This document shows positions 8,292 through 16,746 of a DNA stretch of 64,000 nt, in pieces (the first letter of the stretch is position 1; every line of letters starts with the position of its first letter). The DNA is from Anderseniella sp. (GTDB lineage: Bacteria; Pseudomonadota; Alphaproteobacteria; Rhizobiales; Aestuariivirgaceae): contig DAOUPT010000004.1 of assembly GCA_030626025.1 (NCBI GenBank), positions 55,728 to 119,727 of the forward strand, given 5' to 3'. The translations under genes and the position numbers were made by a program. Below the pieces are notes generated by a model that saw only the letters and a program-made list of their open reading frames with translations, was not told where the DNA came from and searched no databases.

Positions 8292-9557
8292 CTAATGAGT
8301 GAACCGTGAAACTTCATAAGGCGCAAGATCTATGTTGGTTTTTCTATTTGCGATCATGTCGGCGATCATCCTGCCGGTTTTAGGCCCACCGGTCAAACCG
8401 ATATGATGATGACCAAACGCGGCATAGGCTCCTTTGATATCCTTATAAGGTCCGATAAATGGAATCGAATCTGTCGGGGCCGGACGATGGCCCATCCATT
8501 CTTCGATCCGATCATAAGTGAGACCAGGAATGGCCTGGTGGATTTGTTTTTTCAAAAGGGCAATCGGGCCTTTGCTGGCTGGATTATCAAGTCCACCAAA
8601 TTCTACAATACCGGCGCAGCGAATACGGCCTTCCATAGGTGTGACCACAAATTTTCCCGAAGCCAGCATCATGGCCGAGCGTGGCATGACAGACGGATTG
8701 ATCAATTCAATATGATAACCGCGCTCAGTTTCCAGCGGGGTTTTTGCACCGAGTTTTTCCGATAGTGCCTTTGACCAGACCCCGGCAGCCAACACAACTG
8801 CATCACAACTGACAATACCAGTGCTGGTTTCAACACCGGTCACCTGCCCGTGGTTCTGAATAATTTCATTTACCTCGGCAACGATAATTTCCCCACCCTG
8901 TTTTTCCATATGCTCGGCAAGAGCAATGACGTATTTTCCAGGGTCGGTTATTATCCCATGATTTTTCAGGCGGACGGCAAACTTTTTTGTGCCTTGAAAT
9001 ATGGGATCATACTGGTTGAAGCTTTCAGCATTCATTTCATCCCATTTATATCCCATGTCACGACGCACAGCCCATGAAAATGCGTCCTTCTTAAAGGCGG
9101 CACGATCATCATAAACAAAAACATAGTCGGAAGATTTCAACCATTTTTCAGCCCCGGTTCCATTGGCTAACGCCTGATGCTGCTCAAAACTGTCATGAAG
9201 AATTTGTGTCAGGGCCGAGGCCACATGGCGGGCATCTTTGTCATTGGCCCGTAACGTATATTTAATCAGCCAGGGCAGCATTTTTGGCAAATAAGACCAG
9301 CGCAGAAAAAGTGGACTATCGGCCCGCAGCAGCATACCGGGGGCATTGGTGATCAAACCGGGCGAGTTGACTGGCGTCACACCACAGGACGCAAGAACAC
9401 CACCATTGCCAAAGGATGTACCAGCCGCTGGGCCTTCCTTGTCAATCAGAATAACCTCGTGACCGTCACGTTGCAGCCAGATCGCAGTTGAAACACCAAC
9501 AATCCCCGCACCAATCACGGCAATACGTTTTCTCTCGCTGTTGCCAGTCTTGCTCAA
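8292..9557 (-). CDS. FAD-dependent D-amino-acid dehydrogenase-like oxidoreductase
   Basis: A 421-residue member of the DAO/DadA flavoprotein family. The N-terminal dinucleotide-binding motif is IAVIGAGIVGVSTA, followed by a DKEGPAAGTSFGNGG segment like that of DadA, and a C-terminal FAD-contact region (AFGHHHIGLTGGP). DadA-type enzymes oxidise D-amino acids to 2-oxo acids and pass electrons to the respiratory chain. The start is TTG at 9557, with GGGAG about 10 nt upstream. It is divergent from a racemase-family gene and upstream of the TRAP genes, so uptake, racemisation and oxidation of an amino acid may be linked. Confidence 0.85.
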   Translation of the reverse strand: MSKTGNSERKRIAVIGAGIVGVSTAIWLQRDGHEVILIDKEGPAAGTSFGNGGVLASCGVTPVNSPGLITNAPGMLLRADSPLFLRWSYLPKMLPWLIKYTLRANDKDARHVASALTQILHDSFEQHQALANGTGAEKWLKSSDYVFVYDDRAAFKKDAFSWAVRRDMGYKWDEMNAESFNQYDPIFQGTKKFAVRLKNHGIITDPGKYVIALAEHMEKQGGEIIVAEVNEIIQNHGQVTGVETSTGIVSCDAVVLAAGVWSKALSEKLGAKTPLETERGYHIELINPSVMPRSAMMLASGKFVVTPMEGRIRCAGIVEFGGLDNPASKGPIALLKKQIHQAIPGLTYDRIEEWMGHRPAPTDSIPFIGPYKDIKGAYAAFGHHHIGLTGGPKTGRMIADMIANRKTNIDLAPYEVSRFTH

Positions 9558-9603
9558 CCGTATTTTTCTCCCTAGGTTCTAATTTTTCTATTACTCTCAA
9601 CAA

Positions 9604-9638
9604 ATCGATAAAATGTCAATAAAATATCGATAAAATGT
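9604..9638. promoter_or_regulatory. Direct-repeat operator candidate between dadA-like and racemase genes
   Basis: Two identical 13-mers, ATCGATAAAATGT, occur at 9604-9616 and 9626-9638, spaced 22 bp start to start (about two helical turns), with a third partial CAATAAAAT between them. They lie 47-81 bp upstream of the dadA-like start on its divergent side. Spacing by whole turns suggests a regulator that binds on one face of the DNA. The protein is unknown and no regulator gene is adjacent to this promoter. Confidence 0.5.
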
Positions 9639-9749
9639 GATTATAGCATCCTTACGTCCAACGACTCCTATTTTTATAAATAACCACAGCGGGAATTGAT
9701 TGCATACATTTAAAAGTGCAACAATACACGAGGTAGATATTTTAGATGT

Positions 9750-10478
9750 GTGGAAAACAGCGCTATGAAAGTTAAAGGCGGCAAAGCTATATATGGGGCC
9801 AGTGTCGGCATTTTGATGCTGGAAGCACAATTCCCGCGCATTCCTGGTGATATGGGCAATGCAGTAACATGGCCTTTTCCGGTCCATTATAAAGTTGTTC
9901 GCGATGCCACGCCCGATCAGGTGGTGCGTCACGGGGCACAAGGCCTGTTTGGAAACTTCCTTAAAGCTGCCAGCGAGCTGGTTGCTGATGGTGTTGATGG
10001 CATCACCACCAATTGCGGGTTTCTGGCATTGTTTCAAGACGAACTTTCCGCCGCCCTTGATGTACCGATTGCCACTTCATCGCTCATGCAGGTGCCGATG
10101 GTGGAACAACTTTTGCCACGAGATAAACGGGCTGGCATTCTAACCATTTCTCCCGCAACACTAACACAAGACCATCTAAAGAAAGCTGGTTGCGCGCCGG
10201 ATACGCCGGTTGGTGGCACACCTGAATCGAGTGAATTTGCCAGTGTCATATTGAACGATCAGCTAACATTGGATGTTGAACTGGCCCGGCAGGAAAACAT
10301 TGAGGCTGCAAAGCAACTGGTAAATTCCCACCCTGAAATTGGAGCGATTGTTCTGGAATGCACCAATATGGTGCCCTATGCGGCTGAAATCCAACAAGCT
10401 ATAGGATTGCCGGTGTTTTCCATCTACAGCTTTGTCACCTGGTTTCAAGCGGGCCTAACACCACGAGGGTCATTTTAA
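9750..10478 (+). CDS. Aspartate/glutamate (hydantoin) racemase family protein
   Basis: About 242 residues with the paired catalytic cysteines of the Asp/Glu racemase superfamily: GITTNCGF in the N-terminal half and VLECTNM in the C-terminal half. The family includes Asp, Glu and hydantoin racemases and maleate isomerases, so the substrate is open. The start is uncertain: GTG 9750 or ATG 9765, neither with a good ribosome-binding site. It is divergent from the D-amino-acid-dehydrogenase-like gene, which fits supply of a D-isomer. Its 3' end overlaps the end of the convergent marR gene by 9 bp. Confidence 0.78.
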   Translation: MENSAMKVKGGKAIYGASVGILMLEAQFPRIPGDMGNAVTWPFPVHYKVVRDATPDQVVRHGAQGLFGNFLKAASELVADGVDGITTNCGFLALFQDELSAALDVPIATSSLMQVPMVEQLLPRDKRAGILTISPATLTQDHLKKAGCAPDTPVGGTPESSEFASVILNDQLTLDVELARQENIEAAKQLVNSHPEIGAIVLECTNMVPYAAEIQQAIGLPVFSIYSFVTWFQAGLTPRGSF

Positions 10479-10940
10479 GCGTTCGGCGTTTTGCTGCACC
10501 TTTTCCATCAAGTAAATCAAGGTTTGGCGTTCCTTTTCAGACAGACCTTCAAGCAATTGCTGCTCAACTTCCGAGACCTTTGGTGTGAGGGAATGAAACA
10601 CATCAATTCCACTTTCTGTCAGACGCAGCACGGCTCGCCGCCGATCATCACCATCTATATCGCGCTTAAGAAACCCGGCGTTTCGCAACCCCTTGATAGC
10701 CCTGCTGACATTGACTTTATCCATGCTTGAGCGCTCGACAATCTCACTTGCCGATAGGGCGCAATAGGGACCAAGCACTGCCATTGTCCGCCATTCTGAT
10801 ACTGTCAGATTATATAGCGAGGCGTAAACGGCGGACACCGACTCACTTACCGCCCGATAATAAACCCTGACCAGATAAGGGAAAAACCTGGGCAGATCGA
10901 ATTCAGCATCGGTGTCTGATTTTAGGTTTTCTGTGTTCAT
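10470..10940 (-). CDS. MarR family transcriptional regulator
   Basis: 156 residues with a winged-helix MarR core: LSASEIVERSSMDKVNVSRAIKGLRNAGFLKR is the recognition-helix and wing region, followed by DGDDRRRAVLRLT. MarR proteins usually repress an adjacent divergent operon and are released by a small aromatic ligand. It faces the fumarylacetoacetase operon across 142 bp that hold two similar imperfect palindromes, one next to its own start, so autoregulation and control of the aromatic operon are likely. The name of the ligand is not deducible. Confidence 0.9.
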   Translation of the reverse strand: MNTENLKSDTDAEFDLPRFFPYLVRVYYRAVSESVSAVYASLYNLTVSEWRTMAVLGPYCALSASEIVERSSMDKVNVSRAIKGLRNAGFLKRDIDGDDRRRAVLRLTESGIDVFHSLTPKVSEVEQQLLEGLSEKERQTLIYLMEKVQQNAERLK

Positions 10941-10952
10941 ATTCGAATAGTA

Positions 10953-10967
10953 GTTTCATTTGATACC
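10953..10967. promoter_or_regulatory. MarR operator candidate, marR-proximal copy
   Basis: GTTTCATTTGATACC, 13 bp upstream of the marR start codon. Its first ten bases are the same as the copy in the divergent promoter at 11038. The position fits autorepression. Confidence 0.5.
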
Positions 10968-11029
10968 TTTTTCAAGCGGTTTATATACCTCGCTAAATTG
11001 CCAATTTTTCTACATTTAGTAATTTTATC

Positions 11030-11057
11030 TTGACATGGTTTCATTTGTAACTAATTT
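11030..11057 (+). promoter_or_regulatory. Sigma70-type promoter of the aromatic operon with embedded MarR operator
   Basis: A perfect -35 box TTGACA (11030-11035), a 16-bp spacer and a -10-like TAATTT (11052-11057). The spacer is GG plus the imperfect palindrome GTTTCATTTGTAAC (11038-11051, of form GTTnCAnnTGnAAC), which repeats the motif next to marR. Binding there would block RNA polymerase. The promoter also shows that an in-frame ATG at 11035 cannot be the translation start. Confidence 0.65.
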
Positions 11058-11082
11058 AATTGGTAACGATGGAGCCCTCACG

Positions 11083-12351
11083 ATGAAGAGTTGGATTGAC
11101 AGTGCTAATGGGCCGGAATGCCATTTTCCGGTGCAGAACCTTCCCTTTGGTGTTGCAAAAACAACCGATGGTGTGAAGCATTGCGTGTGTGCCATTGGTG
11201 ACAAGGTCATTGATCTGGCCATGCTTGAAGCCAACGGTTTTTTCGATCCGGAAATTACGACACCGGTGTTCAACCAGCCCGCCCTGAATGACTTTATGCA
11301 GCTTGGACCGCACGTCTGGCAGGCGGTGCGAACTTCGTTAACACAATTGTTGATCGAAAATGGCAATCCCGCCCTCAAAGACAATAACAGCTTACGTGAG
11401 CAAGCAATTGTTTCGATGTCAGATGTTGAGATGAAATTGCCCTTTAAGGTTGCTGAATACACTGATTTTTATGCCGGACGACAGCATGCGACCAATGTCG
11501 GGACGATGTTTCGCGGGGCTGAAAATGCCTTGCCGCCAAACTGGCTGCACATTCCGATTGGCTATAATGGTCGGGCATCCACCGTTGTTGTAAGCGGCAC
11601 ACCGGTCCGGCGCCCGCTTGGCCAAACCAAGGCCCCCGATGCCGATGCACCCTCTTTCGGGCCTTGCAAACGACTGGATATTGAACTTGAAATGGGCGCT
11701 GTTGTCGGTCTGTCAAGCACCATGGGCGAGCCACTCACAGTGGCGGAAGCCGATGAGATGATTTTCGGCTACGTTCTGCTTAATGACTGGTCGGCGCGCG
11801 ATATTCAGGCTTGGGAGTACCAACCGCTTGGACCATTTCAAGCCAAGGCGTTTGCAACTTCGATCAGTCCCTGGATTGTGACGAAAGCCGCGCTTGAAGA
11901 GTTTCGGGTTTCAACGCCTGATCGCGATAAAACGTTGCTGCCTTACCTGCAAGAACCCGGCCCAATGTCTTATAACATTGAGCTTGAGGTCTATATGCAA
12001 TCAGGCAGTGCTAAAAAAGCGACCCGTATTTCAAAAACCAATTACAATAATTTATATTATTCAGCCGCCCAGCAACTTGCCCACCACGCTTCAAGCGGTT
12101 GCAAAATGAACACTGGTGATCTGCTCGGCTCGGGCACCATTTCAGGGCCAGACAAAACCCAGTTCGGATCTCTGCTCGAAATCAGCTGGGATGGCAAAGA
12201 ACCTTTTACGCTTGAAAGTGGTGAGGCCCGCAGCTTTATTGAAGACGGCGACACACTGACCTTGACCGGATGGGCGCAAGGTGATGGATATAGAATTGGC
12301 TTTGGTAACTGCGAGGGAACGATCCTTCCGGCCATTAAAGCTTCGATGTAA
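11083..12351 (+). CDS. fahA: Fumarylacetoacetase
   Basis: About 422 residues, the usual length of fumarylacetoacetate hydrolase, which splits fumarylacetoacetate to fumarate and acetoacetate in the last step of tyrosine/homogentisate breakdown. The metal-site region IELEMGAVVG, the NDWSARDIQAWEY motif and the QAKAFATSISPW segment with the catalytic Lys are all present. The start at 11083 is chosen because GGAG lies 8 nt upstream and because the earlier ATG lies inside the promoter. It is the first gene of a tight eight-gene operon divergent from marR. Confidence 0.95.
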   Translation: MKSWIDSANGPECHFPVQNLPFGVAKTTDGVKHCVCAIGDKVIDLAMLEANGFFDPEITTPVFNQPALNDFMQLGPHVWQAVRTSLTQLLIENGNPALKDNNSLREQAIVSMSDVEMKLPFKVAEYTDFYAGRQHATNVGTMFRGAENALPPNWLHIPIGYNGRASTVVVSGTPVRRPLGQTKAPDADAPSFGPCKRLDIELEMGAVVGLSSTMGEPLTVAEADEMIFGYVLLNDWSARDIQAWEYQPLGPFQAKAFATSISPWIVTKAALEEFRVSTPDRDKTLLPYLQEPGPMSYNIELEVYMQSGSAKKATRISKTNYNNLYYSAAQQLAHHASSGCKMNTGDLLGSGTISGPDKTQFGSLLEISWDGKEPFTLESGEARSFIEDGDTLTLTGWAQGDGYRIGFGNCEGTILPAIKASM

Positions 12352-12370
12352 AATTTCAGGAGAAGACAAA

Positions 12371-13321
12371 ATGGCAAAGGGCTTTGCGTCCACCGGCGAT
12401 ATGGCCGAAAAGAAAATTTCATTCACTGAAGTCGGTGAGAACCTCTATGCGTTTACCGCTGAGGGTGACCCCAACACCGGTGTCATTATCGGCGATGACA
12501 GTGTTATGGTTGTTGATGCACAGGCCACGCCAGTTATGGCGCAGTTGGTGATTGACCGCATTCGTGGGGTAACCGACAAGCCAATTAAATATGTCACCCT
12601 CAGCCACTACCATGCGGTGCGGGTTCTGGGTGCTTCGGCCTATGATGCCTCTGAAATCATTGCTTCTGAAAAATGCCAGTCGATGATTTATGAACGCGGG
12701 CAGGAAGACTGGGATTCTGAATTTGGCCGCTTCCCGCGCCTGTTTGATGCAGCTGATTCCATTCCTGGTCTGACCTGGCCGACCATGACTTTCAAACATC
12801 GCATGACCGTCAATATGGGCAATCGCCGGGTTGAGCTAATGCACCTTGGCCGGGCTCACACGGCCGGTGATATCGTTGCCTGGGTGCCCGATGCCGGCGT
12901 TATGTTCAGCGGTGATATTGTTGAATATCATTCGGCCTGTTATTGCGGTGATGGACATTTTGCCGATTGGGGACCAACTCTTGATGCGATCAAGGCATTT
13001 AATCCACAAGCCATTGCACCCGGGCGCGGCGATGCGTTGGTTGGCCGTGAAATGGTCAACAAGGCCATCGACAATACCCGTGACTTTATCGATTCCACTT
13101 ACCGTCCTGTAGCACAAGTGGCTGCGCGCGGCGGGTCCCTGAAAGAGGCATGGGATGCCTGCCGGGCTGAGTGCGATCCAAAATTTTCTGACTACGCAAT
13201 TTACGAACACTGTCTGCCGTTTAACGTGGCCCGCGCCTTTGACGAAGCTCGTGGCATTGATAATCCGCGCATCTGGACGGCCGAACGTGATCAACAAATG
13301 TGGGCTGATTTACAAGGATAG
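12371..13321 (+). CDS. Metallo-beta-lactamase-fold hydrolase with altered metal site
   Basis: A 316-residue MBL-fold protein with AGGAG 8 nt before the ATG. The usual HxHxDH motif is here H79-Y-H81-A-V83-R84, so the Asp and His of metal site 2 are replaced. His163 (GRAHTAGD) and Asp182 (FSGDIVEYH) remain, but the last ligand motif PGHG reads PGRG (R219). Site 1 could therefore bind one metal while site 2 looks lost. Its place between fahA and a flavin monooxygenase suggests hydrolysis of a ring-fission or CoA intermediate, or a non-catalytic role. The function is unknown. Confidence 0.8.
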   Translation: MAKGFASTGDMAEKKISFTEVGENLYAFTAEGDPNTGVIIGDDSVMVVDAQATPVMAQLVIDRIRGVTDKPIKYVTLSHYHAVRVLGASAYDASEIIASEKCQSMIYERGQEDWDSEFGRFPRLFDAADSIPGLTWPTMTFKHRMTVNMGNRRVELMHLGRAHTAGDIVAWVPDAGVMFSGDIVEYHSACYCGDGHFADWGPTLDAIKAFNPQAIAPGRGDALVGREMVNKAIDNTRDFIDSTYRPVAQVAARGGSLKEAWDACRAECDPKFSDYAIYEHCLPFNVARAFDEARGIDNPRIWTAERDQQMWADLQG

Positions 13322-13333
13322 CGATACGCTGCC

Positions 13334-14938
13334 ATGAAGAAGATTTTCGAAATTCCCATGTATCCTTATGAGCACAGTGCTGATCAGGATACAGCAACAC
13401 CGGTTCGTCGGCCTGTGGTTATTATCGGAGCCGGGCCGGTTGGCCTTGGCGCAGCGATTGATCTGGCTCAAAGCGATGTGCCGGTGGTGGTGATTGATGA
13501 CAACGATAAAGTCAGTTGGGGATCGCGGGCAATTTGCTTTGCCAAGCGACCGCTGGAAATTCTTGACCGTCTTGGCTGTGGTAATGCCTTTGTCGACAAA
13601 GGTGTAACCTGGAATACCGGTAAGGTATTTTTTGGTGACCGGGAAGTTTACAAGTTTAACCTTCTGGCAGAGGGGGGTCACAAACGTCCGGCCTTTATCA
13701 ATCTTCAGCAATACTTTTTTGAAGAATATCTTGTTGACCGGGTTCGCGAGCTGGAAACAGCGGGCAAGTCGATTGAATTGCGCGGGAAAAACAAGCTAGT
13801 ATCACTTGAGCAACATGGTGATTTCAGCACTCTGGTGATTGAAACACCCGATGGTCCTTACACACTTGAAGCTGAATGGGTGATCGCCTGTGATGGTGCC
13901 GCCTCGCCGGTTCGTTCGATGATGGGACTTGATTTTGTCGGGCGGGTTTTTGAAGACAATTTCCTCATTGCTGATGTGGTTATGGAAGCTGACTTTCCGA
14001 CCGAGCGCTGGTTCTGGTTCGACCCTCCCTTTAATCGCGGACAATCGGCGCTGTTGCACAAACAACCGGATAACGTTTGGCGAATTGACCTGCAGCTTGG
14101 TTGGGATATTGACAAAGACGAAGAGAAAAAACCTGAAAATGTTATCCCGCGCCTGAAAGCCATGCTTGGAGCGGATGTGGAATTTGAGTTGGAATGGGTT
14201 TCAATCTACACATTCCAGTGCCGGAGAATGCCTGAGTTTCGGCATGGACGGGTGCTATTTGCCGGCGATTCCGCCCATCAGGTTTCGCCCTTTGGTGCTC
14301 GCGGGGCCAACAGCGGTCTGGCCGATACAGACAATTTATGCTGGAAGCTTAAACTGGTTATGGATGGTCTGGCACCTGAACGTCTACTCGATACTTATGA
14401 TATCGAGCGCATTCACGGGGCTGACGAAAACATTTTGAACTCGACACGTTCGACTGATTTTATAACGCCCAAATCAGACATGAGCCGGATCTTCCGCAAT
14501 GCTGTTCTTGATCTGGCCGAGCAGTGTGAGTTTGCCCGACCGCTGGTTAATTCCGGTCGTCTTTCAGTACCGTGCACCTATGACAATTCGCCCCTGAATG
14601 GGCCGGATGTCAAGAGCATGCCAAGTCGTACCCGTCCGGGAACGCCAGCTGTGGATGCGCCAATAGCCGACGGGTGGTTGCTTGATCGTCTGGGAAATAA
14701 ATTCCAGTTACTGGCCATTAATACCGATGCACCCAATGATCTCAAGGCACATGGTATTGATATTGAAACAGTTCACCTCAAAGCAAGCAAAGAAATCGCC
14801 GAACGTTATCTGGGTGATGAAAAATCAGCCGTTTATTTGATGCGACCTGATCAGCATGTCGCGGCCCGCTGGACCGGGTTTGATGCAGCAGCTGCTAGCG
14901 ATGCTGTTTGCACAGCAATAGGAGTTCAAGGGAAATGA
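13334..14938 (+). CDS. FAD-dependent aromatic-ring monooxygenase (PheA/TfdB/MhpA type)
   Basis: 534 residues. The GxGxxG motif is VVIIGAGPVGLGAA (around residues 31-43), and the second FAD motif is RVLFAGDSAHQVSPFGARG, typical of class A flavin hydroxylases. The C-terminal ~130 residues match the thioredoxin-like extension of this group. Such enzymes hydroxylate phenolic acids with NAD(P)H and O2; in this operon a hydroxylation giving homogentisate or gentisate would feed the downstream enzymes (inference). The stop codon overlaps the start of the next gene. Confidence 0.85.
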   Translation: MKKIFEIPMYPYEHSADQDTATPVRRPVVIIGAGPVGLGAAIDLAQSDVPVVVIDDNDKVSWGSRAICFAKRPLEILDRLGCGNAFVDKGVTWNTGKVFFGDREVYKFNLLAEGGHKRPAFINLQQYFFEEYLVDRVRELETAGKSIELRGKNKLVSLEQHGDFSTLVIETPDGPYTLEAEWVIACDGAASPVRSMMGLDFVGRVFEDNFLIADVVMEADFPTERWFWFDPPFNRGQSALLHKQPDNVWRIDLQLGWDIDKDEEKKPENVIPRLKAMLGADVEFELEWVSIYTFQCRRMPEFRHGRVLFAGDSAHQVSPFGARGANSGLADTDNLCWKLKLVMDGLAPERLLDTYDIERIHGADENILNSTRSTDFITPKSDMSRIFRNAVLDLAEQCEFARPLVNSGRLSVPCTYDNSPLNGPDVKSMPSRTRPGTPAVDAPIADGWLLDRLGNKFQLLAINTDAPNDLKAHGIDIETVHLKASKEIAERYLGDEKSAVYLMRPDQHVAARWTGFDAAAASDAVCTAIGVQGK

Positions 14939-15141
14939 GCAAACTTGTTACGATACCAAACCTTCCTGATCCCGATGGCTTTTACGATGAACTGCTTAAA
15001 GCGCATGAAGGACGGGACAAGGCCGATAGTGATGATTTGAACGCCCGGCTGATTTTACTGCTGGCCAATCACATTGGTGATTGCGAAATTCTGACTGAAG
15101 CCCTCACCCTCGCTGCCGAGACACAAGGAGAAAGACCATGA
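14935..15141 (+). CDS. Small DUF2783-like protein
   Basis: A 68-residue acidic protein (LPDPDGFYDELLKAH, then a helix-rich LNARLILLLANHIGD). It resembles the DUF2783 family, which I recall beside flavin monooxygenase genes. Its ATG overlaps the monooxygenase stop (ATGA) and its 3' end overlaps the VOC gene start (also ATGA), so it is translationally coupled on both sides. No signal peptide, metal motif or membrane span is seen. It may be an accessory subunit of the monooxygenase (inference). Confidence 0.72.
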   Translation: MSKLVTIPNLPDPDGFYDELLKAHEGRDKADSDDLNARLILLLANHIGDCEILTEALTLAAETQGERP

Positions 15142-15680
15142 AAATTGACCAAATCCATCATGTGGCCTACCGCTGCAAAGATGCCAAGGAAACTGTTGAA
15201 TGGTACAAAAAAAATCTCAACATGGATTTTGTTCTGGCCATTGCCGAAGACGCGGTGCCCTCAACCCATGAGCCTGACCCTTATATGCATATTTTTATGG
15301 ATGCGGGAAACGGCAACGTGCTGGCGTTCTTTGAGCTGCCGACCAAACCGGAGATGGGCCGCGATCCCAACACGCCCGAATGGGTGCAACATCTGGCTTT
15401 CAAAGTGAAGGACCACGGAACCTTGCTCGAATTCAAGGAACACCTTGAAGGCAATGGCATTGACGTTCTCGGTGTCACTGATCATTCGATCTTTCATTCA
15501 ATTTACTTCTTTGACCCAAGCGGCCACCGCCTCGAACTTGCCTGTCCTGACCCCGACGAAGAGGCCATGTTGAAAAAACTCGACGCTGTAAAATGGGACA
15601 TGCTTGAGGAATGGTCGAAAACAAAAAAAGCGCCAAAACACGCTGACTGGATGCACAAGAAAGAATTTACTGGCGGATAA
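15138..15680 (+). CDS. VOC (glyoxalase/extradiol dioxygenase) superfamily protein
   Basis: 180 residues with two beta-alpha-beta modules of the vicinal-oxygen-chelate fold. A metal triad can be read as His8 (IHHVAY), His85 (VQHLAF) and Glu133 (HRLELA), the 2-His-1-Glu set of type I extradiol dioxygenases and glyoxalases. It lies in an operon that has fumarylacetoacetase and maleylacetoacetate isomerase but no recognisable cupin-type ring-cleavage dioxygenase, so it is the best local candidate for the ring-opening step. This is an inference; it could also be an isomerase or a lyase. Confidence 0.8.
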   Translation: MKIDQIHHVAYRCKDAKETVEWYKKNLNMDFVLAIAEDAVPSTHEPDPYMHIFMDAGNGNVLAFFELPTKPEMGRDPNTPEWVQHLAFKVKDHGTLLEFKEHLEGNGIDVLGVTDHSIFHSIYFFDPSGHRLELACPDPDEEAMLKKLDAVKWDMLEEWSKTKKAPKHADWMHKKEFTGG

Positions 15681-15711
15681 ATTTAATAACCAACCAAGGA
15701 GGGAATAAACA

Positions 15712-16746
15712 ATGACCTATCATTTTAAAACGACATTTGCGGCAACGCTGATCGCAGGGACAACTGCTCTCACAGCTTTTGCTGTCCCGACTATGGCCGA
15801 AACAAAACTGGTGTTGTCATCATGGCTGCCAGCCCGTCACCCTATTGTTGCAAAGGCAATCAAGCCCTGGGCGAAACAGGTTGAAAAAGTGACGGAAGGA
15901 CGTGTCAGCATTCGCGTTCTTGCCAAACCGTTGGGCCCGCCGCCTGCACACTTTGATATGGCAGCAGACGGTGTTGCCGACATCACCTACGGGCTGCATT
16001 CCTTTACCAAGGATAACCGCTTTTTGCGCTCGCGCATTGGGCAGTTTTCTTTTATTGGCAACAACTCAACCGATGCTTCAAAAGCTTACTGGAATGTTTA
16101 TTCAGGCAAACTGGAAGCGCAAAAGGAACACAAAGGCGTTAAACTTCTTAGCCTGTTTGTCCATGGTCCCGGTATCTTCCACAACAACAAACGCAAGATT
16201 GAAAAGCCGGAAGATTTCAAGGGTTTGAAAATCCGTACACCGGGTGGTTATATTGCCGGGCTGGCCGGTGATCTTGGCATTACCACTCAGTTTATGGGAC
16301 CGGGACAGGTTTTTGAAAAACTTTCCCGTGGCGTGATTGACGGCGTGACATTCCCGATTGAAGCCCTGCGGGCTTTTAAACTGGGCGGTCACTTGAAATA
16401 TTCAATGAGCGTGCCCGGCGGGCTTTACAACACCTCGTGGTTTGTGGTGATGAACAATGGCAAATGGGCCGAAATTTCCAACAAGGATAAAAAGGCCATC
16501 ATGTCGATTTCCGGTGAAGCCTTTGCAAATCTGGTCGGTGGTGTCTGGGATGCCTCTGACAAAGTCGGGGCGGCCTACGTGGCCAAGAACAAAATTGAAG
16601 TTCATGCAGCATCTGCCGCGGTCCTTACAAAAGTAAAATCCATAGCAACCAAACGCGAAGCTGCATGGGCCAAGGCAGTGAAAGAAACCGGTTATGACGG
16701 GGCTGCTGCACTGAAAGAAATGCGCCAGCAAAGCGGCGTAAAATGA
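15712..16746 (+). CDS. TRAP transporter substrate-binding protein DctP (aromatic operon)
   Basis: A 344-residue periplasmic receptor with signal peptide (FAATLIAGTTALTAFAVPTM, cleavage near MAE/TKL). The GLKIRTPGG segment carries the conserved Arg that holds a ligand carboxylate. AAGGAGGG lies about 7 nt before the ATG, the strongest ribosome-binding site in the operon, fitting the need for excess binding protein. Position inside the aromatic operon points to a hydroxylated aryl acid as ligand (inference). Confidence 0.93.
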   Translation: MTYHFKTTFAATLIAGTTALTAFAVPTMAETKLVLSSWLPARHPIVAKAIKPWAKQVEKVTEGRVSIRVLAKPLGPPPAHFDMAADGVADITYGLHSFTKDNRFLRSRIGQFSFIGNNSTDASKAYWNVYSGKLEAQKEHKGVKLLSLFVHGPGIFHNNKRKIEKPEDFKGLKIRTPGGYIAGLAGDLGITTQFMGPGQVFEKLSRGVIDGVTFPIEALRAFKLGGHLKYSMSVPGGLYNTSWFVVMNNGKWAEISNKDKKAIMSISGEAFANLVGGVWDASDKVGAAYVAKNKIEVHAASAAVLTKVKSIATKREAAWAKAVKETGYDGAAALKEMRQQSGVK

